The position numbers and the translations under genes were made by a program. 56,100 bases of DNA from Sphingobacterium sp. (GTDB taxonomy: Bacteria; Bacteroidota; Bacteroidia; Sphingobacteriales; Sphingobacteriaceae), in assembly GCA_031277685.1 (NCBI GenBank), contig JAITLV010000034.1, forward strand, positions 1-56,100. Reading direction: 5' to 3'. Below the pieces are notes generated by a model. The model was not told where the DNA came from. It was given only the letters and a program-made list of their open reading frames with translations, and did not search any database. Below are positions 19,001-27,315 of this stretch, one piece after another (position 1 is the first letter of the stretch; each line of letters begins with the position of its first letter).

Positions 19001-19050
19001 AAAAAACTTCCGCATGCTTATTTTCCCGTTCATGCATACGGAAGTTTTTT
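19001..19050 (-). terminator. Terminator of the fucose operon
   Basis: A long stem with one mismatch (AAAAAACTTCCG-c-ATGC with GCAT-a-CGGAAGTTTTTT) lies directly after the lactonase stop codon at 19052. T-runs are present for both strands, but only the minus strand has a gene to end. Confidence 0.8.
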
Positions 19051-19051
19051 A

Positions 19052-19879
19052 TTACAGATTATATATACGTATAGCATTCTCAGCCCAGAACGCATTTTTT
19101 TCCTTTTCCGTAAAGTTTCCGAGTTTGTCTTCGACAATAGCGATACTTTCCTCGTAGGAGGCTGCTAACAAGCAAACCGGCCAATCCGATCCAAACATGA
19201 TTCTTTCTTTTCCAAAACGCAGCAAAATATGCTCAACATATTGTGTAAAATCATCCAATTTCCATCCGGACCAATCAGCCTCGGTGGCCAGACCGGATAC
19301 TTTGCAAACGACATTTGAAAAGGCAGCTAGCTGATCAATAAATGTTGCCCACTCATCAAACTCCCTTGATTTAATGGGAGGTTTGGCGATATGATCCAGC
19401 ACAAACTGAAGATTTGGATTTTGTTCCACACATTGCAATGTCGCTTCGTAATGACGTGGACGGATCAACAAATCGTAGGTATAACCAAATTTTGCCAATG
19501 CTTTCAATCCATTCAATACGGCGGGCCGAACCAAAAAATCGGGGTCTAGTTCACCCTCAACGACGTGACGGAATCCCTTGATTATTGGCAATTCCTTATA
19601 ACTTGCCAACTGTTGTTCAATATCCTCCGCCTGAAGGTCGATCCAACCGACAACGCCCTTGATAAAGGAGTGACTTTTGGATAACTGGACCAAATAGTTG
19701 GTTTCGGCATCGGATTGATCAGCCTGAACAGCGATGCTCCCGGCGAATCCATTTCGTTCCAGGACAAACTGAATATCTAAGGGCGTAAAGTCTCGCTTAA
19801 TAACATGCATCTCATCTGTAATCCAATTATCCCTCACGGGATCAAATTGCCAAAAATGCTGATGGGTATCTATGCGCAT
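19052..19879 (-). CDS. Amidohydrolase-family lactonase, probable L-fuconolactonase
   Basis: About 275 residues. I start it at ATG 19879 (M-R-I-D-T-H-Q-H-F-W), the standard N-terminus of this family; the longer frame to 19897 would need TTG. Visible features are the metal-binding D-T-H-Q-H, a V-V-E-G-E block, H-I-A-K-P-P and M-F-G-S-D-W-P near the C-terminus, as in COG3618 sugar lactonases. It opens L-fucono-1,5-lactone to L-fuconate. The gene follows the FAH-family hydrolase gene by 18 bases and is the last gene before a terminator. Confidence 0.9.
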   Translation of the reverse strand: MRIDTHQHFWQFDPVRDNWITDEMHVIKRDFTPLDIQFVLERNGFAGSIAVQADQSDAETNYLVQLSKSHSFIKGVVGWIDLQAEDIEQQLASYKELPIIKGFRHVVEGELDPDFLVRPAVLNGLKALAKFGYTYDLLIRPRHYEATLQCVEQNPNLQFVLDHIAKPPIKSREFDEWATFIDQLAAFSNVVCKVSGLATEADWSGWKLDDFTQYVEHILLRFGKERIMFGSDWPVCLLAASYEESIAIVEDKLGNFTEKEKNAFWAENAIRIYNL

Positions 19880-19897
19880 AATAAAAGGTGAGATCAA

Positions 19898-20755
19898 CTA
19901 ATTTTTTGAATAAGCAACGACCGTCTGACGTGATTCACCCAGTCCATCTGCACCTAACTCAATCACATCACCCGGTTTTAAATAAATCGGTGGATTAAAC
20001 CCAAGACCTACACCTGCTGGGGTACCTGTTGAAATCACATCTCCTGGCAATAAAGTCATAAATCGGGAAACGTAAGAAACAACGTGTGCAATTGAGAAAA
20101 TCAAATCTTTGGTATTTCCATCCTGATAGGTTTTACCATTTACTTTCAACCAGATGCGGACATTGTTGATATCCTTGATTTCTTCCTTCGTAGCCATAAA
20201 TGGCCCCATAGGTGCAAATGTATCACAACCTTTACCCTTATCCCAAGTACCACCACGTTCCAATTGATACTCACGCTCAGACACATCATTGTGCAAAACG
20301 TATCCTGCAACATAATCCAAGGCCTCATGCTCTTCTACGTAAGAAGCTTTCTTACCGATCACGATACAGAATTCCACTTCCCAATCCGTTTTTACAGAAT
20401 CTTTAGGGATCATTACATGATCGTATGGCCCTATCAAAGAAGTCGTGGATTTCATAAAAATAATAGGTTCGGCAGGAATCGGTGCATTGGTTTCCTTTGC
20501 GTGATCCATATAATTCAATCCAATACAGACAATTTTTGATGGCCGGGCAAAAGGTGCTCCGATACGTTCATCTTGAGGGACTTCAATCAGTTCACCTCTA
20601 TTGGCCTTTACAAACTCTTCTAAACGAGCCAAACCGTCTTCCGCAAAAAACTGCTCATTGTAATCTCCGCCAAATGCACTTACATCGTAATTTACACCAT
20701 CAATCTGAACACCGATTTTCTCTTTGCCAAGGGCTCCAAAACGTATTAATTTCAT
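19898..20755 (-). CDS. FAH-family hydrolase, probable 2,4-diketo-3-deoxy-L-fuconate hydrolase
   Basis: About 285 residues from ATG 20755 (M-K-L-I-R-F-G); the longer frame to 20800 would start with TTG. It has fumarylacetoacetase-family motifs: I-V-C-I-G-L-N-Y-M-D-H-A-K-E, a D-W-E-V-E-F-C-I-V-I-G metal-binding block, Y-V-L-H-N-D-V-S-E-R and G-D-V-I-S-T-G-T-P-A-G-V-G. In the Xanthomonas-type fucose pathway this family splits 2,4-diketo-3-deoxy-L-fuconate into pyruvate and L-lactate. It sits between the SDR that would make its substrate and the lactonase. The family is certain; the substrate comes from context. Confidence 0.9.
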   Translation of the reverse strand: MKLIRFGALGKEKIGVQIDGVNYDVSAFGGDYNEQFFAEDGLARLEEFVKANRGELIEVPQDERIGAPFARPSKIVCIGLNYMDHAKETNAPIPAEPIIFMKSTTSLIGPYDHVMIPKDSVKTDWEVEFCIVIGKKASYVEEHEALDYVAGYVLHNDVSEREYQLERGGTWDKGKGCDTFAPMGPFMATKEEIKDINNVRIWLKVNGKTYQDGNTKDLIFSIAHVVSYVSRFMTLLPGDVISTGTPAGVGLGFNPPIYLKPGDVIELGADGLGESRQTVVAYSKN

Positions 20756-20832
20756 ATTTTTATAGATTTGAGATAGGAGATATAAGATAGGAGAAAACAA
20801 ATGTCTCCCAGCTACTATCTAGTATCTACCAT

Positions 20833-21597
20833 TTAATTATTCAATTTAATAAAACCACCATCAATCGGATAATCATTTCCCGTAATAAATCCGGCATCGT
20901 CACTGCAAAGGAAAAGTGCAAGCTTAGCAATTTCCTCTGGTTGTGCCATACGGCCTATTGGCTGACTTGCAGATAACTTTTCAAACATCTCCTCTTCTTT
21001 ACCTGGATAGTTTTTAGCAATAAAACCATCCACAAAAGGCGTATGTACACGTGCAGGTGAAATACTATTGCAACGTATACCAAAGGCCATATAATCACGC
21101 GCTACGGACATCGACATGGCATAGATCGCTCCTTTACTCATCGAGTAGGCAAAACGATCTGTAATCCCCACCCAAGCCGCAATCGAAGCTAGATTAAGAA
21201 TCGCACCTGAACCTTGTGCTTTCATCATCGGCACAATAGCATAGAGTGCGTTATATGCACCTTTTACGTTAACATTAAAAACGCGTTCAAAGTCTTCGGA
21301 TTTACAATTTTCAAGATTACCAACATGGGCAATACCAGCATTATTCACTAAAATATCAATTTTTCCGATATTTTGAGCGATCGTACTGATTTCTTGTTGA
21401 TCGGTTACATTACAGCGATTGAACACAGCCTGGCCTCCAAGAGCCAAAATTTCTTCGACGACAGCATTTCCACCATCTTCATTTAGGTCTAGAATATGAA
21501 CCTTCGCTCCTTCAATAGCAAATTGCACACTGATAGCCCGACCAATCCCACTGCCACCACCGGTAATAACAGCTACTTTTTGTTTTAATTTTCCCAT
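20833..21597 (-). CDS. SDR-family dehydrogenase, probable 2-keto-3-deoxy-L-fuconate dehydrogenase
   Basis: The 254-residue short-chain dehydrogenase is complete: T-G-G-G-S-G-I-G (13-20), N-N-A-G-I-A, catalytic L-N-L-A-S-I then Y-S-M-S-K with Tyr and Lys, and a C-terminal D-G-G-F-I-K. It is only distantly related to the SDR at 18083. In the pathway it would oxidise C4 of 2-keto-3-deoxy-L-fuconate using NAD+. It starts 2 bases after the fucosidase gene ends and lies 77 bases before the FAH-family gene, matching the order of the chemistry. Confidence 0.88.
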   Translation of the reverse strand: MGKLKQKVAVITGGGSGIGRAISVQFAIEGAKVHILDLNEDGGNAVVEEILALGGQAVFNRCNVTDQQEISTIAQNIGKIDILVNNAGIAHVGNLENCKSEDFERVFNVNVKGAYNALYAIVPMMKAQGSGAILNLASIAAWVGITDRFAYSMSKGAIYAMSMSVARDYMAFGIRCNSISPARVHTPFVDGFIAKNYPGKEEEMFEKLSASQPIGRMAQPEEIAKLALFLCSDDAGFITGNDYPIDGGFIKLNN

Positions 21598-21599
21598 TG

Positions 21600-22913
21600 T
21601 TACTTAATTGTTAGTGTCAAAACCAGATCTGCCTCTTCAGTAGATGCAGGCAAATCCAATCGCAAACTATTATCTTCGTTACTAAATTTAATGTCTTTAT
21701 TTCCAATAAATGTTTTTACAGCCTTCACCTGATAAGGGAGTTTGGCAATATACAGCTCCTTTTTTTCAGGTTTAAGGATATGCAGGTACACCTGATTTCC
21801 TTTTTTTGTCAATGCATAATCATCTGTTGGCGGTATTCCACCACCTTCTGTTCCATAGATTGTCTCACCGTAGACCGACAGCCATTTTCCGAGATCTTTT
21901 AGACGGTCCTGTTGATAATCTTGGATTTCACCATTTGGCATTGGCCCCACATTAAGTAGTAGATTTGAACCATGCCCAGCAGCTTTGACCAAATAAGCCA
22001 ACACTTCTTTGAAAGATTTGCGCGTCCGATCTTTCAATTCAAAGCCCCATGATCCAGCGATTGTTCCACAAACCTCTTTTGGCAATTTGCCCACATCATG
22101 TGCACTTGTTCCAAATCCAGTGGTGTTCTCACCGGGCAGATCGCGTTCAAACATCTGAAAGTCCTCCCCTTCAAAAGGAGCCAAATGGTGATTGTTGCCA
22201 ACCAAACATTGTGGTTGCAACTTATGGATCAATTCGTAGATCTCCGTAAAATGCCAGTCCTCTTTAGGTTTGTCCCAATGACCATCAAACCAAATTCCAT
22301 CAATTTGACCATAGCTTGTAAGTAGCTCCGTCAATTGATTCTTCATAAACTGCACGTAATGATTCCAATCGCCTTTCGTCGAATCACGTCCAGCAATGCC
22401 ACCGCCTGTTTTACCAACTGGTAAATAATCATTCCGGTTCCAATCAAGCAACGAATAATAAAACATCACTTTTATTCCCTCAGCACGGCATGCTTTAACC
22501 AACTCTTTGACAATATCTCGCTTGAATGGCGATTTTTTTACAATATTGTAATCCGATGTTTTACTATTCCACATCGCAAAGCCATCATGATGCCTTGTTG
22601 TAAAAGTAATATATTTCGCACCTGCCTGTTTAAACAATTTCGCCCATTTCTTTGCGTCAAAAGCGATCGGGTTAAAAAATGTAGGCAACAGCGCATACTC
22701 ATCTAGGCTAATATTCTGGTTATTCATGACCCATTCGCCATCTCCAAGCACACTATATACCCCCCAATGGATAAAAACACCAAACCTTGATTGTTCAAAC
22801 CATTCGCGATTTTTTAAATTTTCGGAAGTTGGTTGATAATGTTGTTGACTGTAACTATGGGAAACTAAGCCCAGAAGTAAAGCCAAACCGCAGATGACAT
22901 GTTTTAGTTTCAT
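21600..22913 (-). CDS. Secreted GH29 alpha-L-fucosidase
   Basis: The 437-residue protein has a signal peptide (about 1-22, ending S-Y-S-Q) and strong GH29 motifs: F-G-V-F-I-H-W-G-V-Y-S (44-54), T-R-H-H-D-G-F-A-M-W (106-115) and D-G-I-W-F-D-G-H-W-D (205-214), where Asp210 is the expected nucleophile. The enzyme releases L-fucose from oligosaccharides or glycoproteins in the periplasm or outside. It is shorter than GH29 enzymes that carry extra carbohydrate-binding domains. Its place inside the catabolic operon confirms that the pathway sugar is L-fucose. Confidence 0.95.
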   Translation of the reverse strand: MKLKHVICGLALLLGLVSHSYSQQHYQPTSENLKNREWFEQSRFGVFIHWGVYSVLGDGEWVMNNQNISLDEYALLPTFFNPIAFDAKKWAKLFKQAGAKYITFTTRHHDGFAMWNSKTSDYNIVKKSPFKRDIVKELVKACRAEGIKVMFYYSLLDWNRNDYLPVGKTGGGIAGRDSTKGDWNHYVQFMKNQLTELLTSYGQIDGIWFDGHWDKPKEDWHFTEIYELIHKLQPQCLVGNNHHLAPFEGEDFQMFERDLPGENTTGFGTSAHDVGKLPKEVCGTIAGSWGFELKDRTRKSFKEVLAYLVKAAGHGSNLLLNVGPMPNGEIQDYQQDRLKDLGKWLSVYGETIYGTEGGGIPPTDDYALTKKGNQVYLHILKPEKKELYIAKLPYQVKAVKTFIGNKDIKFSNEDNSLRLDLPASTEEADLVLTLTIK

Positions 22914-22932
22914 TATGTTTGATTTTGGTTAT

Positions 22933-24591
22933 TTACAGAGAAACGCCTCTTCGCCAAGGAATAAAATCATCCTGTCCCAACAATACAGCTTTAGGTTTGA
23001 CTTCACCTGAAGCAACTTCAATCACGTAATCCAAAATGCGATGTGCAGCCTGTTCAATCGTCTCCGTACCTTCGATAATGGTACCACAGTTGAGATCCAA
23101 TATATCAGGCATTTTTTCAAAAGTCCTGGTATTGGTCGATAGTTTTACAACAGGTGTAATTGGATTTCCGGTTGGTGTTCCCAATCCTGTCGTAAATAAA
23201 ACAATATTAGCACCGGCCGCTACCTCAGCAGTTGTACTTTCCACATCATTACCTGGTGTACAAAGTAAGTTTAATCCTGGGCCATTAGCCAATTCAGGAT
23301 AATCAATTACTGCTGCCACAGGTGATGTTCCACCTTTTTTGGCTGCTCCAGCTGATTTGATTGCATCCGTAATCAGACCATCACGAATATTACCCGGAGA
23401 TGGATTCATATAAAATCCCGAGCCGTCCGCTTCTGCTTTCGCATTATAGGTACGCATTAGCGACATAAATTTTTCGGCAGTAGGTTCGTCAACACAACGA
23501 TCACTCAATTCCTGTTCCACACCACACAGCTCTGGGAATTCGGCTAAAATGACCGAACCACCCAGGGTCACTAAAATATCCGAAACAAACCCCAGAGCCG
23601 GATTGGCCGAAATACCCGAAAATCCATCTGACCCCCCGCATTCCAACCCAATACATAGCTTATCTAAAGTAGCGGATTTGCGTTCATTTTTATCGGCTTG
23701 CATCATACCGGCGAAAGTTGCTTTGATCGCCTTTTGCATCAATTCTTTTTCAGTTCCTTCTTTTTGTTGCTCAAAAATGTATAAAGGACGGTCGAAGCCA
23801 GGATTTCTTTTCTCTATTTCAGCCTTTAAAATAGAAGCTTGAGCATGTTGGCAACCTAAACTCAATACCGTTGCACCGGCGACATTCGGATGTGTAATAT
23901 ATCCCGCCAGCAGCCCGCATAAAGCGTCCGAGTCCATCCGTGTACCACCACAACCCATTTCATGATTTAAGAATTTGATACCATCGACATTCTTAAACAA
24001 ACGTTCCTGCTCATTTGCGGCCGAATTAGCCAACAAATCTTGACCCAAAATTTGGTTCACATCAGCACCTGATTTATATAAACCAATCAAATCTTCTACC
24101 TCAGAGGTATAGTTATTAGCTTTGACTTTATAACCTAATTTCTCCTCAAAAGCGGACTTTAGTGTCAATACATTTCGATTTTCGCAAAATACCAAAGGAA
24201 TAACAAGCCAATAATTTGCTGTACCCACGGTACCATTTGAACGATGAAATCCTCTGAACGTTTTGTCTTTAAATGCAGACACATCCGGTTTGATCCAGCT
24301 CGTCTTGCGATCTCCCATTCTAAAATCTTCGGACGCATGGCGTAGATTTTCCGTCGTAATCAATTCGCCTGTTTCCAAATCAACATTCAGTTTGCCAACC
24401 AAAACACCATACATGAATATTTCGGCATCCTGCTTCATTGGTTGAATCGTAAACTTATGCTTGGCCGCAACAGTTTGTTTCAATGTAAACTCTCTACCTT
24501 CGAAAACAATTGCTGTTCCCTCGGCCAGGTCCTGTAATGCAACCAGGACATTATCCATTGGATGGATCTGTAAATAGCGTTGTATGGCCAT
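22933..24591 (-). CDS. UxaA-family dehydratase, probable L-fuconate dehydratase
   Basis: The 552-residue protein has an N-terminal SAF domain (about 1-95) joined to an altronate/galactarate dehydratase domain: H-E-M-G-C-G-G-T, L-S-L-G-C-Q-H-A-Q, G-L-E-C-G-G-S-D-G-F-S-G and a C-terminal L-N-C-G-T-I-I-E-G block. UxaA and GarD remove water from sugar acids using iron. The better-known L-fuconate dehydratases belong to the enolase superfamily, and none is encoded here, so this protein most likely takes that step: L-fuconate to 2-keto-3-deoxy-L-fuconate. An altronate dehydratase is the alternative, but no uronate genes are near. Confidence 0.88.
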   Translation of the reverse strand: MAIQRYLQIHPMDNVLVALQDLAEGTAIVFEGREFTLKQTVAAKHKFTIQPMKQDAEIFMYGVLVGKLNVDLETGELITTENLRHASEDFRMGDRKTSWIKPDVSAFKDKTFRGFHRSNGTVGTANYWLVIPLVFCENRNVLTLKSAFEEKLGYKVKANNYTSEVEDLIGLYKSGADVNQILGQDLLANSAANEQERLFKNVDGIKFLNHEMGCGGTRMDSDALCGLLAGYITHPNVAGATVLSLGCQHAQASILKAEIEKRNPGFDRPLYIFEQQKEGTEKELMQKAIKATFAGMMQADKNERKSATLDKLCIGLECGGSDGFSGISANPALGFVSDILVTLGGSVILAEFPELCGVEQELSDRCVDEPTAEKFMSLMRTYNAKAEADGSGFYMNPSPGNIRDGLITDAIKSAGAAKKGGTSPVAAVIDYPELANGPGLNLLCTPGNDVESTTAEVAAGANIVLFTTGLGTPTGNPITPVVKLSTNTRTFEKMPDILDLNCGTIIEGTETIEQAAHRILDYVIEVASGEVKPKAVLLGQDDFIPWRRGVSL

Positions 24592-24594
24592 AAC

Positions 24595-24927
24595 TTAAAC
24601 TAATTCAAATATTTTATTCATCATTACCCATTTCTCCCCCGGTTTAGCTCCTGGGATCGCTGCCTGATACTTCCACATCAGTTGCTCCCATTCCTGAACC
24701 TTCTCGTTGGCAGCATCCATAGCTGACTTCTTTTCAAATGAAAAATCTTCCCCCACTTCCATATTCATAAACAATCTATTCTCAAAACGATAAATTTCCA
24801 TTTGAGTCACCCCAGCATCCAAGATCGAACGCTTAATCTCTGGCCACACTGCACGATGGTAATCCTCGTATTCTTTGATCAATTGCGGATCGTTAACAAG
24901 ATCCAAGGCCATGACATATTTTTTCAT
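24595..24927 (-). CDS. RhaM/DUF718-type L-sugar mutarotase, probable L-fucose mutarotase
   Basis: The 110-residue protein matches the L-rhamnose mutarotase family (COG3254): a Y-H-R-A-V-W-P-E-I block with the catalytic His, M-E-I-Y-R-F and a W-x-x-L-M-W-K-Y-Q near the end. Members speed exchange between alpha and beta pyranose forms; in the oxidative pathway this gives the dehydrogenase its preferred anomer. It ends 3 bases before the dehydratase gene begins and lies 114 bases after the transporter gene, behind a large hairpin. Confidence 0.9.
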   Translation of the reverse strand: MKKYVMALDLVNDPQLIKEYEDYHRAVWPEIKRSILDAGVTQMEIYRFENRLFMNMEVGEDFSFEKKSAMDAANEKVQEWEQLMWKYQAAIPGAKPGEKWVMMNKIFELV

Positions 24928-24962
24928 CTATACAAATTTGTTTTTTTGTAATAAAGCTATCA

Positions 24963-25019
24963 GATTTATTCATCGAGTGTATGCTTAAGCGGCATTTATG
25001 AGCCCGCTTTGAATAAATC
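24963..25019 (-). promoter_or_regulatory. Two-part hairpin between fucP and the mutarotase gene
   Basis: An outer 10-bp perfect stem (GATTTATTCA 24963-24972 with 25010-25019) encloses an inner 6-bp stem (AAGCGG 24987-24992 with CCGCTT 25004-25009). The right arms are contiguous and the left side has a 14-base bulge. No T-run follows, so it is not a standard terminator; it could stabilise or partly end the fucP transcript, or bind protein as DNA. Confidence 0.5.
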
Positions 25020-25041
25020 ATGATGGTTTCATTACTATCTA

Positions 25042-26307
25042 TTAATGTGATTTAAGATTTTCTGTTTCATCAATGCTTACATTCCTATTCTGAAAGGCAA
25101 AAGCCAATACGACAATAAAACAAACCAAAGGAACAAAATAACCATATTGAAAATGGCCTGTTTTATCCGATATTAAGCCCAAAAGTGGTGGTAGTAATGC
25201 ACCGCCAACAATAGACATTACGATCAAGCTAGAAGCCGATTTGGTATCTGCACCTATCCCCTGTACACCAAAGGCAAAAATCGTTGGAAACATGATCGAC
25301 ATAAAAAATGCGATACCGATTAAAGCATATAATGTTTGTACCCCTGTTCCAAAAATAACGAACAGCGATAATGCAATCGTAGCAATGGCGTATATGATCA
25401 GCAATTTGGACGCTGACACAAAACGCATAAAGAAGGTTCCGATAAATCGGCCTAACATAAATGCTAATCCTGCAAAGCCCGCGTAGTCAGCACCATCTTT
25501 ACCCGATATGCCCGCAACCTCCGTTGCATAGAGCACCAAAAAGCTTAAAATACAAACCTGAGCGCCCACATAAAAAAACTGAGCGATCACCGCCCAACGG
25601 ACATTTTTATGTCGCAAAGCATGAAAAAAGCCAGCTTTTCCTTCTTCCTCATCATCTTTAATATCCGGCAATTTCGTAAAGAAAAATAAAGCTGCAATCA
25701 ATAAGATCAAAACACCCAAAACAAGGTAAGGCATCTTTACGGATGCAGTCTCGGACTGAATATAGGCTAATTTTGCTTGTTCAGCCATTAGTGCAAGTTC
25801 TTCTTGTGATTTCGGCTCATGTGATAAAATAAACTTCCCTCCAAATATTGGGGCCAAGAAAGCTGCAAGACCATTGAATGACTGTGCAAAATTAAGTCGT
25901 TGAGCTGAACTAGCAGGATCTCCCAAAATAGCGACGTACGGATTGGCCGCTGTCTCCAAAATTGTTAAACCACAGGCAACGACAAACAATGCGCCCAAAA
26001 AGAACACATAACTGATGGTATTCGCCGCCGGAACAAATAAAAAGCAGCCCAATGCAAAAAATAGCAGGCCGATCAATATACCAGCTTTATAGCCATAACG
26101 TTTCATAATAATTCCCGCGGGAATCGCCATCACAAAATAGGCGATAAATACGGCCGAATCAACCAATGAAGCCTGAAAATGCGACAAACTAAAGGCATTT
26201 CGCAAATGCGGAATCAAGATTGGATCAAGGTTATGGATAAATCCCCAAAAGAAGAACAAGGAGGTCACCAAAATTAAGGCAAATGTGTAACTCTTTTTGT
26301 TAGTCAT
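25042..26307 (-). CDS. fucP: FucP-type L-fucose:proton symporter (MFS)
   Basis: About 421 residues from ATG 26307 (M-T-N-K-K-S-Y); the frame extends to TTG 26367 but that adds an unlikely 20-residue tail. It has about 12 membrane segments and the FucP motifs F-F-F-W-G-F-I-H-N-L-D in helix 1, K-R-Y-G-Y-K-A-G-I, and I-L-E-T-A-A-N-P-Y in helix 4. It heads the fucose operon and faces the AraC regulator across a 144-base divergent region, so L-fucose is the expected substrate. It is a paralogue of the symporter at 11958-13304. Confidence 0.95.
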   Translation of the reverse strand: MTNKKSYTFALILVTSLFFFWGFIHNLDPILIPHLRNAFSLSHFQASLVDSAVFIAYFVMAIPAGIIMKRYGYKAGILIGLLFFALGCFLFVPAANTISYVFFLGALFVVACGLTILETAANPYVAILGDPASSAQRLNFAQSFNGLAAFLAPIFGGKFILSHEPKSQEELALMAEQAKLAYIQSETASVKMPYLVLGVLILLIAALFFFTKLPDIKDDEEEGKAGFFHALRHKNVRWAVIAQFFYVGAQVCILSFLVLYATEVAGISGKDGADYAGFAGLAFMLGRFIGTFFMRFVSASKLLIIYAIATIALSLFVIFGTGVQTLYALIGIAFFMSIMFPTIFAFGVQGIGADTKSASSLIVMSIVGGALLPPLLGLISDKTGHFQYGYFVPLVCFIVVLAFAFQNRNVSIDETENLKSH

Positions 26308-26389
26308 ATATTTCAAATGGTTATAAGTAGTTATTTTATGTAAAATAAGCCTAAAAAACCTAGACAATATTCAAGTATATTATCAATTT

Positions 26390-26415
26390 ATTAAGCTATA
26401 TTACCATAGCTTAAT
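26390..26415. promoter_or_regulatory. Perfect inverted repeat in the fucP-araC divergent region
   Basis: ATTAAGCTAT and ATAGCTTAAT flank a 6-base spacer, in the middle of the 144 bases between fucP and the araC-type gene. Its placement suits an operator that controls both directions; a -7-like box for the regulator (TAACTTTA, 26425-26432) follows it. Confidence 0.5.
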
Positions 26416-26451
26416 AGAAATATGTAACTTTAATGCATATATTTCATAGTC

Positions 26452-27315
26452 ATGAAAGCACAGTTACTTCATTTAAACAACAATCTCATCCATTCATTCA
26501 GTGCAAGAAAAGATAATACGCCACAGTATCACAATATTTGGCATTATCATGAAGAGCTTGAATTGATCTATTTTGCAGAGGGATCTGGTACACAATTCAT
26601 TGGGGACAGTGTCCGACGTTTTGAATCTGGAGATATGACATTAGTAGGCTCCAATCTTCCTCATTATTGGCTGTTTGATGAGATCTACCTGAAAGAGGAT
26701 AATCCGCACACTGCAGATATACGTGTATTGCATTTTAAAGAAAACTTCTGGGGGAACGAATTTACAAACTTACCTGAAAACAAAAATATCAAGGATCTGA
26801 TGCGGATTTCCAAGCGGGGAATTGCTCTTTCAAAATCACGTAGAACTGACATCATACCTCAAATAGATGCAATATTGCATACAGCCGGTACAGCACGAAT
26901 CATTTACCTTCTTCAGATCCTCATGAGCATTTCGGAAGAAGAACAGCACGACCTATTAACCAGCAGCAGCTTTACCATTCAATCTCAGGATCAAGATGCT
27001 GACCGCATGCGTATTGCCATGCATTACATTGGTGAAAATTATCGGGATCAAATCCGTTTACAGGAATTGGCATCTTTGACGGGTATGACGCCGAATTCAT
27101 TTTGTCGTTATTTTAAATCACAGTTAGGAAAGACTCTTTTCCAATTTCTGATTGAGATGCGCGTAAAGACAGCTTGCAATTTATTGCTTGAGAATAAACA
27201 GACCATCAAACAGATTTGCTTCGAATCTGGGTTCCAGAACTTTTCAAGTTTCCATAAATATTTCAAGAATATTACGGGCACCACACCGCTCAATTATCAA
27301 AAATCAAAAAGTTAG
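26452..27315 (+). CDS. AraC-family transcriptional regulator of the fucose operon
   Basis: The 287-residue protein has an N-terminal cupin-like sensor (H-N-I-W-H-Y-H-E-E-L-E-L, G-D-M-T-L-V-G-S-N-L-P-H) and a C-terminal AraC helix-turn-helix pair (about 185-285, L-A-S-L-T-G-M-T-P-N-S-F-C-R-Y-F-K and I-C-F-E-S-G-F-Q-N-F-S-S-F-H-K-Y-F-K). AraC proteins with this sensor usually bind a sugar and activate a nearby operon. It is divergent from fucP and probably binds the inverted repeat at 26390-26415. Its last 12 bases overlap the end of the convergent oxidoreductase gene. Confidence 0.93.
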   Translation: MKAQLLHLNNNLIHSFSARKDNTPQYHNIWHYHEELELIYFAEGSGTQFIGDSVRRFESGDMTLVGSNLPHYWLFDEIYLKEDNPHTADIRVLHFKENFWGNEFTNLPENKNIKDLMRISKRGIALSKSRRTDIIPQIDAILHTAGTARIIYLLQILMSISEEEQHDLLTSSSFTIQSQDQDADRMRIAMHYIGENYRDQIRLQELASLTGMTPNSFCRYFKSQLGKTLFQFLIEMRVKTACNLLLENKQTIKQICFESGFQNFSSFHKYFKNITGTTPLNYQKSKS

